A stretch of DNA of 64,000 nucleotides from Bacillus sp. THAF10 (GCF_009363695.1 NZ_CP045403.1:1034001-1098000), one strand, 5' to 3'. Positions 36,415 through 44,675 are shown, counted from the first letter of the stretch. Program-made: numbers and translations. The notes: generated from the sequence alone by a model not told the origin.

Positions 36415-37605
36415 TTATAGAAACATTCCCATCAACGTTCCTCCAATAGCTCCTGTTAGGACAACAATCCAAGGCGGTAATTTCCAATATACGAGCATGC
36501 TGAACAATATGGCTGCAAATGCAAAATCGATTGGCGCATTAATGGAGCTTGTCCAGATAGGAAAGTAAAATGCAGAAATTAAAATACCAACTACTGCAGC
36601 ATTTACACCCATCAAGGCAGCTTTTACTTTCACATTTCTTCTCAGCGAATCCCAAAACGGGAGAGCACCAACAATTAATAAGAAAGCAGGTAAAAAGATG
36701 GCCACTGTTGCAAGCAATCCACCTTTCCACCCATCAATGACAGCACCGATATAAGCAGCAAAGGTAAAGAGGGGGCCTGGAACCGCTTGTGCTGCACCGT
36801 AACCTGCTAAAAATGCTTCCTCACTAATCCAACCTGTTGGGACAAATTCTCTTTCTAACAGGGGAAGCACAACATGGCCTCCGCCAAAAACTAGAGAGCC
36901 TGAGCGGTAAAAGCTATCAAAAAGGACAATCCAATTCAATGAGGTAGCTTCTTTTAGAATCGGCAGTAGGATCAAAAGGCCAAAGAAAATAGAAAGGCAA
37001 CCAACAGCGAATTTTTTCGAAATAGGAAACACAAATCTTGTATTATCTGCTTCCGCATGCTGCTTGAATAAGTAAAACCCGATCAATGCTGCCATCACGA
37101 TTACACCTACTTGAGAAAAAGCCGTTTGCCAAAGTAAGGTGACAACAAGGGCGAATAATGCGATTGTTTTTCTTTTTATATCTGGGGTTAAATTGTTTGC
37201 CATCCCAATAATGGCATGGGCAACCACGGCAACTGCCACGATTTTTAACCCTTGAATCCAACCAGCACTTCCAACGTCAAAGCTTTGAAGAATAAGTGCA
37301 AATATAATCAATGCTATAACGGATGGTAAAGTAAACCCTAAAAAGGAGACAATGCCGCCCAACACCCCAGCACGCATCACACCAATACCAATTCCAACTT
37401 GTGAGCTTGCAGGACCAGGGAGAAATTGACATAGTGCCACTAAATCAGCGTAGCTTTTTTCATCCATCCACTTTCTGCGGCGGATATATTCAGCATGAAA
37501 ATATCCTAGATGCGCAACAGGTCCACCGAAAGAGGTAAAACCAAGGCGAGTAGAGACCATTAGTATCTCAAGTAGTGCTGCTAGCCTATTATTTTTTTTC
37601 ATCAT
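36415..37605 (-). CDS. chrA: Chromate transporter ChrA (396 aa)
   Basis: CHR-family chromate efflux protein with two homologous transmembrane halves. The family motifs are FTSFGGPVAHLGYFH, CQFLPGPASSQVGIGIG and, in the second half, SGSLVFGGGHVVLPLL and GAAQAVPGPLFTFAAYIG. Long-chain type, normal length. The start overlaps the stop of the PadR regulator gene by 4 nt, so the two form one operon, as in chromate-inducible chr operons of Bacillus. Confidence 0.93.
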   Translation of the reverse strand: MMKKNNRLAALLEILMVSTRLGFTSFGGPVAHLGYFHAEYIRRRKWMDEKSYADLVALCQFLPGPASSQVGIGIGVMRAGVLGGIVSFLGFTLPSVIALIIFALILQSFDVGSAGWIQGLKIVAVAVVAHAIIGMANNLTPDIKRKTIALFALVVTLLWQTAFSQVGVIVMAALIGFYLFKQHAEADNTRFVFPISKKFAVGCLSIFFGLLILLPILKEATSLNWIVLFDSFYRSGSLVFGGGHVVLPLLEREFVPTGWISEEAFLAGYGAAQAVPGPLFTFAAYIGAVIDGWKGGLLATVAIFLPAFLLIVGALPFWDSLRRNVKVKAALMGVNAAVVGILISAFYFPIWTSSINAPIDFAFAAILFSMLVYWKLPPWIVVLTGAIGGTLMGMFL

Positions 37606-37919
37606 GAATCACCTTCCTTAATTTCTTTAAATAATTCATAAGCTTTCTTCCGAGCTTCCACTAAGACAAGATCACCTTTTTCTGTTGAGGAGTAATATTT
37701 TCTTATTTTTCCCTCGACATTTTGATTTTGTCTTAATAGCAGTCCGTCTGTTTCCATAGAGTGAAGAATGGGGTATAAGGTTCCTGCACTGATGGAATAC
37801 CCATGCTCTTTTAATTCTTCAAGCATCCATGCACCATAGATCGGTTGTTCTTTCGCATGATGGAGTATATGAATTTGTATAAATCCAAGAAACAGCTTTC
37901 GTAGCACTTTATCTTCCAA
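37602..37919 (-). CDS. PadR family regulator of the chr operon (105 aa)
   Basis: Small winged-helix PadR protein: LGFIQIHILHHAKEQPIYGAWMLEELKEHGYSISAGTLYPILHSMETDGLL is represented by the segments YGAWMLEELKEHG and SAGTLYPILHSMETDGLL. It lies directly before chrA; a PadR-type ChrI controls chromate efflux in Bacillus cereus, so a chromate-responsive repressor is likely. TAGGAGGTAAAATTT precedes the ATG. The presumed operator lies at 37944-37960. Confidence 0.88.
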   Translation of the reverse strand: MEDKVLRKLFLGFIQIHILHHAKEQPIYGAWMLEELKEHGYSISAGTLYPILHSMETDGLLLRQNQNVEGKIRKYYSSTEKGDLVLVEARKKAYELFKEIKEGDS

Positions 37920-37943
37920 AATTTTACCTCCTAACGCAAACCG

Positions 37944-37990
37944 ATATCGGATTTCGATATTAATATACCATAATATTTAGCTTGCCCCAA
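37944..37990 (-). promoter_or_regulatory. Promoter and operator of the chr operon
   Basis: On the minus strand -35 TTGGGG (37990-37985), 17-bp spacer, -10 TATATT (37967-37962). Just downstream ATATCG (37944-37949) and CGATAT (37955-37960) form an inverted repeat, overlapping a second palindrome CCGATATCGG (37941-37950). This is the expected place for PadR repression. Confidence 0.5.
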
Positions 37991-38028
37991 GCCATAAAAA
38001 ATCAATATTTCAACAGGCGGGGTATAAG

Positions 38029-38057
38029 TTGACCTGTATATGAAAATACGCTATGCT
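38029..38057 (+). promoter_or_regulatory. Promoter of the manganese-riboswitch transcript
   Basis: TTGACC (38029-38034), 17-bp spacer, TATGCT (38052-38057); the aptamer begins 28 bp later. Confidence 0.6.
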
Positions 38058-38084
38058 TACAGTATTAATTATGAATCTTTTTCC

Positions 38085-38178
38085 CAAAGGGGAGTAGCTA
38101 TATTACAACAAAGTCGTCACTACGGGATGAATATCCTCGGCTTTGTAGGCAACGTTCGTTGTTAGCGAGACCTTTGTC
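38085..38178 (+). ncRNA. yybP-ykoY manganese riboswitch
   Basis: Conserved blocks AAAGGGGAGTAGC at 38086 and TTAGCGAGACCTTTG ending 38176 are the signature of this class, and P1 forms from CAAAGG (38085-38090) and CCTTTG (38171-38176). The same 3' strand is also the 5' arm of the terminator at 38169, so Mn2+ binding should release transcription. Confidence 0.93.
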
Positions 38179-38206
38179 AGTTCTACCATTCTGGCAAAGG
38201 TCTTTT
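38169..38206 (+). terminator. Expression-platform terminator of the Mn riboswitch
   Basis: GACCTTTGTCAG (38169-38180) / CTGGCAAAGGTC (38191-38202) with one G-U pair and TTTT. It competes with aptamer helix P1. Confidence 0.85.
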
Positions 38207-38213
38207 CCATTAT

Positions 38214-38256
38214 AAAAGGGACCTTTTGCCATCACCGTGGTAGGAGGTCCCTTTTT
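38214..38256 (+). terminator. Second hairpin with T-run behind the Mn riboswitch
   Basis: AAAAGGGACCT (38214-38224) / AGGTCCCTTTTT (38245-38256). It lies only 7 nt after the first terminator and would have to be read through to reach the downstream genes. Confidence 0.7.
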
Positions 38257-38298
38257 GGATAGGCATGAAAAAGATGATTGTGAATTCAAAGCAGTAAC

Positions 38299-38382
38299 TA
38301 GCTGTTGATTGTAGCAAAATCGGAGACTCCCCGCAGGACGCGGAGCCATTTGCGGAAATTATCAGCGTAATGTAACAGAGCA
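38299..38382 (+). repeat. Dispersed repeat family B, copy B2 (shortened)
   Basis: Has both ends of family B (TAGCTGTTGATTGTAGCA and CATTTGCGGAAATTATCAGC) but lacks most of the middle found in B1 and B3. It sits between the Mn riboswitch and the genes it should control. Confidence 0.8.
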
Positions 38383-38414
38383 TTTGTATAAAAAAATTTA
38401 GGGAGGTATGTAAA

Positions 38415-38525
38415 ATGATAAAAAAATTAATCAAGGCATTTGTTCTAAAAAAAGGAGTTTCTGTCGCAAAGAAGAAAGTTTTACCTGTTGTGATGAAAGA
38501 AGTTAAAAAAAGGATGAAAAAATAA
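38415..38525 (+). CDS. 36-aa cationic peptide
   Basis: Sequence starts MIKKLIKAFVLKKG and ends VVMKEVKKRMKK: about fourteen basic residues, one acidic, alternating with hydrophobic ones, so it could form an amphipathic membrane-binding helix. GGGAGG lies 8 nt before the ATG, and the stop is followed within 5 nt by the AAAGGGGGAG site of the next gene, so it is probably cotranscribed with the lipoprotein under the Mn riboswitch. I do not recognise a family. Confidence 0.65.
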   Translation: MIKKLIKAFVLKKGVSVAKKKVLPVVMKEVKKRMKK

Positions 38526-38540
38526 AGGGGGAGATAGAAT

Positions 38541-38978
38541 ATGAAAAAGATGATGATAACTTTTGCAATCTTGGTATCGTTCCTGCTTAGTGGATGTTCC
38601 GTGCTAGAGGAAGTCAACAACTCACTGGAATATGCAAACAAAGCAACCGACCACATTAATATGTGGCAGGACTTTGGTCAAGAAGCTCCACAATTAATTC
38701 AAGAAGCAGCTACGAATCAAGAAGCAAAAGAAGAATTGGAAACGAAATTAAATTCCTTATCAGAAGAAATAGAAGCATTTAATAAAACAGAACCTCCAGC
38801 TGTCGCCGAAAGCATTCATCAGCAGATCGTAGACAAAAATGAACAGCTGAAAAATGTCATAGATAGTTCGATGACAAATGGTGAGGTAGCAATAGAAAAG
38901 CTACAAGACTCTGAAATGATGACGTTAATAAATGATTTATCAACGATGATGAATTTAATAGAAGAGCTTGGTCAATAA
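38541..38978 (+). CDS. DUF6376-type lipoprotein, YybP-like (145 aa)
   Basis: Exported lipoprotein: signal peptide MKKMMITFAILVSFLLSGC with lipobox LLSGC, lipid on Cys19. The mature part is helical and acidic, starting SVLEEVNNSLEYANKATDHIN, typical of DUF6376 proteins. YybP of B. subtilis, which gave its name to the Mn2+ riboswitch class, is to my knowledge a lipoprotein of this sort, and here too the gene lies behind that riboswitch. Function unknown; it may relate to metal stress at the cell surface. Confidence 0.72.
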   Translation: MKKMMITFAILVSFLLSGCSVLEEVNNSLEYANKATDHINMWQDFGQEAPQLIQEAATNQEAKEELETKLNSLSEEIEAFNKTEPPAVAESIHQQIVDKNEQLKNVIDSSMTNGEVAIEKLQDSEMMTLINDLSTMMNLIEELGQ

Positions 38979-38989
38979 GTTTTCGTAAT

Positions 38990-39176
38990 AGGCTGTTTTC
39001 GCAAACTTGTTGATACTGCGTATAGTTATGACACCCGTAATTAACGTTGCTGTCGTGCTTTTTTCGTGAAGGGAGATATAAATATGTGGCAATTTTCCTT
39101 TACTTAATGAGTGGAAAAAGTCCTAGAGCCGACTTTTTCTTAAGTTTTTAGCAACAATCTTTTAGAAAAGAGCCTT
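38990..39176 (+). repeat. Dispersed repeat family A, copy A3
   Basis: Complete copy: AGGCTGTTTTCGCAAACTTG, AACGTTGCTGTCGTGCTTTT, an AAAAAGTCCTAGAGCCGACT / AGTTTTTAGC hairpin region and the end TTTTAGAAAAGAGCCTT. The terminal AAGGCT/AGCCTT are inverted repeats. Confidence 0.88.
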
Positions 39177-39201
39177 GTAAAATGAGAGTGAGCGATGATA
39201 A

Positions 39202-39852
39202 ATGAAGGTAGCTGAAAAACGTCCAACACCCTATCAAAAGCTTGCAGAATCCGTTATTTTTCAACAGCAGTCTAAAGGTATACAGGTAAAGTCCTACAAC
39301 AAGCAAGAATTAGAGCTAGTGGGGTTTGGAAGAAGTGCCTATGTGTTTCGAATGAAGAGGGAAAATAAAGCATTAAAAGTGTTTTATCCTCCATACGAAC
39401 TCCTAGCGAAAGAAGAGGCACATGTGTATCAGCTGTTAAAGGGAATACCCTATTATCCCAACTTATATGAACATGGAAAAAACTTTATTGTCATCGACTA
39501 TATAAAAGGTATGACGCTTTTTGAATGCCTGGTAAAAGGGAAAGAAATAAGTAGCAAGGTACTCACCGAAGTAGACCTTGCCATAGATGCTGCAAAAGAG
39601 AGAGGCTTGAATCCTTCTGATATTCACTTACACAATATACTCATAACCGAATCAGAAAAGGTCAAGCTTATTGATGTGGTACGTTTTACACAGAAAAAAT
39701 CGTGTACCCAGTGGAACGACCTCAAAAAAGGCTATTATCTTTACTATTCCAAAAAGTACTTCCCAAAAAAATTACCCGCCATGATACTATTATTAATTGC
39801 TTACTTTTATAAGAAGAATTTACTAAAATATTTGATTGCAAGGTTAAATTAA
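39202..39852 (+). CDS. Protein-kinase-like protein (216 aa)
   Basis: Small atypical protein kinase fold, resembling YrzF/YbdM-type proteins of Bacillus. Glycine-rich loop and ATP lysine in LVGFGRSAYVFRMKRENKALKVF (loop at about 41-47, Lys near 60), hinge IVIDYIKGMT, a catalytic-loop equivalent NPSDIHLHNILI and a metal-site equivalent KLIDVVRF in place of DFG. The HRD motif is replaced by PSD, with the later HxHN kept, as in RIO/Bud32-like kinases. The basic, hydrophobic C-terminus (MILLLIAYFYKKN) may associate with the membrane. Substrate unknown. Confidence 0.7.
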   Translation: MKVAEKRPTPYQKLAESVIFQQQSKGIQVKSYNKQELELVGFGRSAYVFRMKRENKALKVFYPPYELLAKEEAHVYQLLKGIPYYPNLYEHGKNFIVIDYIKGMTLFECLVKGKEISSKVLTEVDLAIDAAKERGLNPSDIHLHNILITESEKVKLIDVVRFTQKKSCTQWNDLKKGYYLYYSKKYFPKKLPAMILLLIAYFYKKNLLKYLIARLN

Positions 39853-39879
39853 AGTATGAACAAGTTTCTAGGTACAATT

Positions 39880-39928
39880 TGCCCCGTGGACGCGGAGCCA
39901 GTTTGCAAAAATCAACAGCGGTGTTTAA
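39880..39928 (+). repeat. Dispersed repeat family B, copy B4 (3' fragment)
   Basis: Only the right part of family B remains: GCCCCGTGGACGCGGAGCCA followed by AATCAACAGCGGTGTTTAA. Confidence 0.7.
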
Positions 39929-39929
39929 A

Positions 39930-39968
39930 GAACCTAATCCTTCTGAAAAGGAAAAGGTTCTTTTTTTT
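39930..39968 (+). terminator. Terminator before the second ECF operon
   Basis: GAACCTAATCCTT (39930-39942) / AAGGAAAAGGTTC (39948-39960) with internal mismatch and TTTTTTTT. Confidence 0.8.
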
Positions 39969-40040
39969 CGTTTGGATTGCGATAAAATGAAAAAGGATTC
40001 GTCTAATTGAGTAGAAACTGTTTTTTGTGGGGGAAATGGG

Positions 40041-40568
40041 ATGTCAAAGAAAGAAATCATTTCAACATGGTTTTATGAATACAGCGATGATATATATCAG
40101 TTTTTGTACTATCGGCTAAGCTCCAAACACTATGATGTGGAGGACTTAGTCCAAGAAGTATTTATCAAAGCCTTAAGAAGCATAGAAGATTTTCAAGGGA
40201 AATCTTCTCCAAAAACATGGCTTTATAGTATTGCAAAGAATGTAGCAACAGATGCTATCAGGAAGAAAAAACGCGACAAATGGAAATGGTTTCTCTCATT
40301 TGATAGCGGTCAAGATACACCAAGAGATAATAGTGAATCCCCTGAAAGTATTTTTCTATCCTCAGAAGGTCAATTCGAGCTTCTGCAAGCTATCAGATCC
40401 CTGAAAGAATCCTATCAAGATGTGTTGATTATGAGGAGTATCAAGGAGTTAACTGTGTCTGATACAGCAGAGATTTTAGGTTGGAGTGAAAATAAAGTTC
40501 GCTCTACCCTGCATCGAGCTAAACTTGCATTGCAGGCAAAACTGGGAGGTGAGTCGTTTGAAAAATAA
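40041..40568 (+). CDS. ECF RNA polymerase sigma factor, second (175 aa)
   Basis: Sigma-70 region 2 at about residues 10-80 (DIYQFLYYRLSSKHYDVEDLVQEVFIKALRSI, here with the core motif DVEDLVQEVFIKAL) and region 4 at about 115-170 (LTVSDTAEILGWSENKVRSTLHRAKLAL). The linker region KKKRDKWKWFLSF is very basic. It overlaps the next gene, so sigma and anti-sigma are coupled. A GTCTAAT block at 40001 resembles an ECF -10 element but no matching -35 was found. Resembles SigV/SigX-type ECF factors; the exact class is not clear. Confidence 0.9.
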   Translation: MSKKEIISTWFYEYSDDIYQFLYYRLSSKHYDVEDLVQEVFIKALRSIEDFQGKSSPKTWLYSIAKNVATDAIRKKKRDKWKWFLSFDSGQDTPRDNSESPESIFLSSEGQFELLQAIRSLKESYQDVLIMRSIKELTVSDTAEILGWSENKVRSTLHRAKLALQAKLGGESFEK

Positions 40569-41322
40569 TGTAGATCAGCGCTTAAAATCTATACCGAAAC
40601 CGACGCTTGGCGAGGAGAAAAAACATATCATTCACCAAAATATTCTAAATACGAATGAGCAAGTGAAGGGAGGAACTATGATGTCCAAATTAAAGCCGGT
40701 TTACATGATGGCTGCAAGTGTTGCTGCCGTTGCATTATTTTTCTTCATAATTTTGAATACAAACGTGGTGGATAATCCTAATATGTCTGGAGATAATCCA
40801 CAACAAACATCAAAAACGTATGTGGAATTCTTGGGCAAAATAGAAGTACATGAACAAATAAACCCAGAAACTGCGTTTATCGGTAATGCTGGTTCGCTCA
40901 TAACTTTCCATGGAAACATTTTGCCTGGAAAATATTATGCAGACGGAATGGAATTGGAAACTTCCGAGGACGCGCCGATGGGGATCAACATGAACTATTT
41001 GATAAACGAAGACAATTCTGCAAAGGGCTTTGACAGGGAGGTTTTCTCGGAGAAAAATCTTCCCTATACCTTGCTATTCAATGCCACCGCCTATTTTACA
41101 TTTTTTAAAAATGGAGAGTTCGTAAATTTTCATATAAATGATGGGATGGAAACAAAAACATATTCTGTTACTAGGGAACAAATCGAAGGCTTATACGAAA
41201 AAGACGTGCAGGATTTTCAATCAGATTTGCAAGCTTGGGAGCAAGAAGTTATGGAGAATGTATTGATGGATTCAGATAAAGTTCAGGACTTTTTCACTGA
41301 GATTACTTCAAAAGGGGAATGA
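40558..41322 (+). CDS. Probable anti-sigma factor (254 aa)
   Basis: Membrane protein with a cytoplasmic N-terminus of about 45 residues (KNNVDQRLKSIPKPTLGEEKKHII), one transmembrane helix (YMMAASVAAVALFFFIIL) and an extracellular C-terminal domain of about 185 residues with no family I recognise. Position and topology are those of an ECF anti-sigma factor. The TTG at 40558, about 6 nt after GGGAGGTG and inside the sigma gene, fits; the longer frame from 40486 has no ribosome site. Confidence 0.78.
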   Translation: MKNNVDQRLKSIPKPTLGEEKKHIIHQNILNTNEQVKGGTMMSKLKPVYMMAASVAAVALFFFIILNTNVVDNPNMSGDNPQQTSKTYVEFLGKIEVHEQINPETAFIGNAGSLITFHGNILPGKYYADGMELETSEDAPMGINMNYLINEDNSAKGFDREVFSEKNLPYTLLFNATAYFTFFKNGEFVNFHINDGMETKTYSVTREQIEGLYEKDVQDFQSDLQAWEQEVMENVLMDSDKVQDFFTEITSKGE

Positions 41323-41425
41323 ATTGTAAATTATTTCATAATCTACCCAAATCTTCTTTAAATGCAATGGATATAATAGTACAATAGTTGCATACAATAA
41401 GTTGAAATTATTGGGGGGTGTCAGG

Positions 41426-41572
41426 ATGGAAGGAAAGCCAAACCACTATGATGGCAGCATGCAAGCGGAAATGAAGAACACAACAGAAGTAGACAATGAG
41501 ACTTTTATCTTGACGGAAGAAGCAAGAAAAAACATTACCGGTAATCCATTTTTCCTGAAAAATGAGGAATAA
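41426..41572 (+). CDS. 48-aa acidic small protein
   Basis: Begins MEGKPNHYDGSMQAEMKN and ends ITGNPFFLKNEE. GGGGGG lies 7 nt before the ATG, and a TATAAT (about 41371) stands upstream, so expression is likely. Hydrophilic, no membrane segment. No family recognised; a conserved small Bacillus protein is possible. Confidence 0.55.
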   Translation: MEGKPNHYDGSMQAEMKNTTEVDNETFILTEEARKNITGNPFFLKNEE

Positions 41573-41659
41573 GTATAATTGTTTAATGAGCATGCCAACT
41601 ATTAAATGGCAGCTCTTTTTTTATAATTAAATTTAATTTGTAATGTTGTAAAAGCTATT

Positions 41660-41807
41660 AAGCTGTTGATTGGAGCAAATGGCGGAGACACCCGCGGGAA
41701 TGAAGCGATCGACAGGAGTTCCCGCAGGGCGAAGCACGAAGAGGCTCCTGTATCGCCCCGCAGGACGTGGAGCCATTTTGCGGAAATCAATAGAGGTACC
41801 AACACAG
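41660..41807 (+). repeat. Dispersed repeat family B, copy B3
   Basis: Full-length: AGCTGTTGATTGGAGCAAAT, GGCGGAGACACCCGCGGGAA, AGGAGTTCCCGCAGGGCGAA, and the end TTTTGCGGAAATCAATAGAG. Inside it, CCCGCGGGA and TCCCGCAGGG can pair. Fills most of the 41573-41830 gap. Confidence 0.85.
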
Positions 41808-41832
41808 TTTTATTTTTTTAAAAGTATTTTAC

Positions 41833-41894
41833 TTGCTTTTCAATAAAAAATCTTATATTATTATCTCGAATTAAAAATAAATTAATTCGAGATA
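41833..41894 (+). promoter_or_regulatory. Promoter and MhqR-type operator of azoR
   Basis: -35 TTGCTT (41833-41838), 17-bp spacer, -10 TATTAT (41856-41861). Immediately after, TATCTCGAATTAA (41862-41874) and TTAATTCGAGATA (41882-41894) form a perfect 13-bp inverted repeat. ATCTCGAAT...ATTCGAGAT is the operator of the quinone-responsive repressor MhqR, which controls azoreductase genes in B. subtilis; here its arms are split by 7 bp. Confidence 0.75.
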
Positions 41895-41962
41895 GTTGGT
41901 AACTTATGCCTTTTAGACACAAAATAAAATAAACCATTACAAACAAGAGAGGAAGAATCAAC

Positions 41963-42598
41963 ATGGCAAAAGTATTGTATATTACTGCACATCCACATGA
42001 TGACACGCAATCATATAGTATGGCAGTTGGAAAAGCATTTATTGATACGTATAAGGAGGTAAATCCTCAAGATGAAGTAGTGCACGTGGATCTTTACAAA
42101 GAGCATATTCCTCATATTGATGCGGATGTGTTCAGTGGCTGGGGAAAACTTCAAACAGGAAAAGGCTTTGAAGAGCTTTCCGAAGAAGAAAAAGGAAAAG
42201 TAAGTCGTCTCTCGGAACTAACGGAGCAATTTATTGGAGCTGATAAATATGTGTTTGTCACCCCACTATGGAATTTCTCCTTCCCTCCTGTGATGAAAGC
42301 ATATCTTGATTCTGTTTCTGTTGCAGGAAAATCGTTTAAATATACAGCAGAGGGACCTGTGGGACTTCTAACTGATAAAAAAGCATTGCATATTCAAGCT
42401 CGTGGTGGAGTTTATTCTGAAGGACCAGCTGCAGCAATGGAAATGGGACACCGATATCTCAACGTATTAATGCAGTTTTTCGGAGTGCCGTCCTTTGAAG
42501 GAGTGTTTGTAGAAGGTCATGCTGCTATGCCAGATAAAGCCGAGCAAATCAAAGAAGATGCTATCAATCGTGCAAAAGACAAAGCGCATACGTTCTAA
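41963..42598 (+). CDS. azoR: FMN-dependent NADH-azoreductase (211 aa)
   Basis: Flavodoxin-like quinone/azo reductase that detoxifies quinones by two-electron reduction. FMN sites: [17 protein letters not shown] at the N-terminus, [19 protein letters not shown] in the middle, and [18 protein letters not shown]. Length is normal for AzoR1/AzoR2. AGAGAGGAAG precedes the ATG. Control by MhqR is predicted from the operator; monocistronic with a strong terminator. Confidence 0.93.
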   Translation: MAKVLYITAHPHDDTQSYSMAVGKAFIDTYKEVNPQDEVVHVDLYKEHIPHIDADVFSGWGKLQTGKGFEELSEEEKGKVSRLSELTEQFIGADKYVFVTPLWNFSFPPVMKAYLDSVSVAGKSFKYTAEGPVGLLTDKKALHIQARGGVYSEGPAAAMEMGHRYLNVLMQFFGVPSFEGVFVEGHAAMPDKAEQIKEDAINRAKDKAHTF

Positions 42599-42608
42599 GT
42601 CACAAAAA

Positions 42609-42643
42609 AACCTCCCTGTCACCTTCGTGATAGGGAGGTTTTC
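42609..42643. terminator. Bidirectional terminator between azoR and ktrB
   Basis: CCTCCCTGTCAC (42611-42622) / GTGATAGGGAGG (42627-42638), flanked by AAAAAAA and TTTT, serving both convergent genes. Confidence 0.88.
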
Positions 42644-42646
42644 ATA

Positions 42647-43969
42647 TCAACCAGTTAATAAATCTGCATTTGGATATTTTACCTTAGAAGGTTTCGGCTT
42701 GGCTATAGAATAGGCCAATGTTAATGGTCCAAGCTTTCCAAGGAGCATGATAAAGACAATTACTGCTTTTCCAATCGTCGTTAATTCTCCAGTAATGCCC
42801 ATAGACAGACCTACTGTCCCGAATGAAGAAATTATTTCAAACAACAGAGGTAAAAGCTCAACATCTTCTGTTATGGTCAAAATGAATAAGGAAAGAAAGA
42901 TAAATAAAACACTGATACTTGAAATGGCTAGTGCCTTTAAAACATAGCCCTGATTGATGGAGCGTCTAAAAAGGACAATTTCTGGTCTTCCTTTGATAAA
43001 GGTATTTACCGCTAAAATGATGATGACAAAGGTCGTTAATTTAATTCCACCACCCGTTGATGTACTTCCTGCACCAACAAACATCAGTAATAGCATAAAA
43101 ATGATAGAGGACGTCTCCATGGATCCTATATCAATGGAATTGAAACCGGCTGTTCGCGTTGTTACCGCTTGAAAATAGGAGGCCCATAGCTTTTCAATAA
43201 GGCTGAAATTTCCAAGTGTATTAGGGTTCGCGTACTCCAATACAAAAAACAGTAGCATCGCAGTCAAATTTATAATCAACGTTCCAAATAGCATGATTTT
43301 GGTATGCAAACTAAGCTTATTAAATTCTTTTGTGTACCAAAGGTCTGTGAGTACGGTAAAACCAATCCCTCCAATGATAAAAAGAAAGGAAATAACGATA
43401 TTCACCACAGGATCTCCGACATAGTTCATCAGACTGTCTGACCAGATAGAGAACCCTGCATTGTTAAAAGCTGAAATCGAATGAAACACACTATAATAAA
43501 AGCCATCTACCCAACCATATTCTGGAATCCAACGATAACAAAGAAGTAAAACCGCAATCCCCTCTATTAAAAATGAAAACTGAATGATTCTTTTTACTAA
43601 AAGGATTATTCCTCCAACAGAGGTTTGGTTTAACGCTTGTTGCAACACTAATCTTTGATGAAAGCCGATTTTTTTACCAAGCATAAGAAATATTAAGACC
43701 GCAAAAGTCATAATACCAATTCCGCCGAATTGAATGAGAGCAAGGATTACCATCTGTCCGAATAAGGTATAGACCGTTCCTGTATCTACTACAACTAAAC
43801 CCGTTACTGTCATGGCAGATGTTGCCGTAAAAAGAGCGTCAATGAAAGACAACGGCTCCGTAGTTGCAAAAGGCAATAACAAAAGAGTGGTGCCTAGCGC
43901 TACAAAAAGGATAAAAACTAAAATTAAGAGTTGAGGAGGGTTAAGTTTAATGTATGCTCTTCGCCACAT
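42647..43969 (-). CDS. ktrB: Potassium uptake channel subunit KtrB (440 aa)
   Basis: Membrane subunit of the Ktr/Trk K+ uptake system with four M1-P-M2 repeats. Pore loops are recognisable, for example FTATSAMTVTGLVVVD, SISAFNNAGFSIWSD, TRTAGFNSIDIG and SSFGTVGLSMGITGE, each with the selectivity-filter glycine. It starts 3 nt after ktrA, and GGGGGTTTAG serves as ribosome site. Uptake is sodium-stimulated in B. subtilis KtrAB. Confidence 0.93.
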   Translation of the reverse strand: MWRRAYIKLNPPQLLILVFILFVALGTTLLLLPFATTEPLSFIDALFTATSAMTVTGLVVVDTGTVYTLFGQMVILALIQFGGIGIMTFAVLIFLMLGKKIGFHQRLVLQQALNQTSVGGIILLVKRIIQFSFLIEGIAVLLLCYRWIPEYGWVDGFYYSVFHSISAFNNAGFSIWSDSLMNYVGDPVVNIVISFLFIIGGIGFTVLTDLWYTKEFNKLSLHTKIMLFGTLIINLTAMLLFFVLEYANPNTLGNFSLIEKLWASYFQAVTTRTAGFNSIDIGSMETSSIIFMLLLMFVGAGSTSTGGGIKLTTFVIIILAVNTFIKGRPEIVLFRRSINQGYVLKALAISSISVLFIFLSLFILTITEDVELLPLLFEIISSFGTVGLSMGITGELTTIGKAVIVFIMLLGKLGPLTLAYSIAKPKPSKVKYPNADLLTG

Positions 43970-43972
43970 CTA

Positions 43973-44629
43973 CTAAACCCCCATTGCTTCAAAACGATGT
44001 ATGTCTTCATTTCTTCCTAAAATAATCAGTAAATCCCCTTCCACAATCACTTCATCTGCGGGAGGAGAAATGATGATATCTCCATCTCTTTGTATGCCAA
44101 TAAGCGTGCAGCCAAACCTTGCTCGAAGATCGAGTTCTGTCAGTGTTTTATTACTCACTTTATTGGATGCGAACAATTCTGCAATACTATGATTGTTAGA
44201 TAGCTCAATGTAGTCAAAAATTTTATCTGAAACAACATGGTGTGCCACCCTTTTGGCCATGTCTCGTTCTGGTTGAATGATGCGATCTACACCGATTTTT
44301 TCTAACACCTTTTGATGATATTTATTGGTTGCTTTTACCCACACCTGTTGAATACCCATTTCCTTTAACAGTAAGCTTGTAAGGATACTAGATTCAATAT
44401 CATCCCCCATGGAAACAATGGCATGATCAAAATTGCGTATTCCAAGTGAATTCAAGGTAGCCTCATCTGTCCCATTTGCTTGCACCGCATGTGTAGCATA
44501 TTTACTAATTTTATTGATACTATCTTCATTTTTGTCAATGGCAAGTACTTCGACACCTAGTGTAGAAAACTCTTCCACAATGCTGCCTCCAAACCTTCCT
44601 AATCCAATGACAACAAATTGCTTCTTCAT
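43973..44629 (-). CDS. ktrA: Potassium uptake regulatory subunit KtrA (218 aa)
   Basis: Cytoplasmic RCK protein forming an octameric ring on KtrB. RCK_N Rossmann motif VIGLGRFGGSIVEEF at residues 6-20, Asp near 36 for the adenine nucleotide ribose, and the C-terminal RCK_C (TrkA_C) domain from about 140, which can bind c-di-AMP. By sequence it looks somewhat more like KtrC, but the operon with ktrB and the ydaO leader match ktrAB (yuaA-yubG). AAGGAA precedes the ATG. Confidence 0.9.
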   Translation of the reverse strand: MKKQFVVIGLGRFGGSIVEEFSTLGVEVLAIDKNEDSINKISKYATHAVQANGTDEATLNSLGIRNFDHAIVSMGDDIESSILTSLLLKEMGIQQVWVKATNKYHQKVLEKIGVDRIIQPERDMAKRVAHHVVSDKIFDYIELSNNHSIAELFASNKVSNKTLTELDLRARFGCTLIGIQRDGDIIISPPADEVIVEGDLLIILGRNEDIHRFEAMGV

Positions 44630-44675
44630 CGTTATTCCTTCTCTCGTATATTATGGATAAGCTCTTTTAATCAAT

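Noticed and set aside
36365..36568. 67-aa plus-strand reading frame with an AGGAGGTG site
   Set aside because: The apparent ribosome site is the mirror arm of the palindrome that belongs to the nucleoside hydrolase leader; most of the frame is antisense to chrA.
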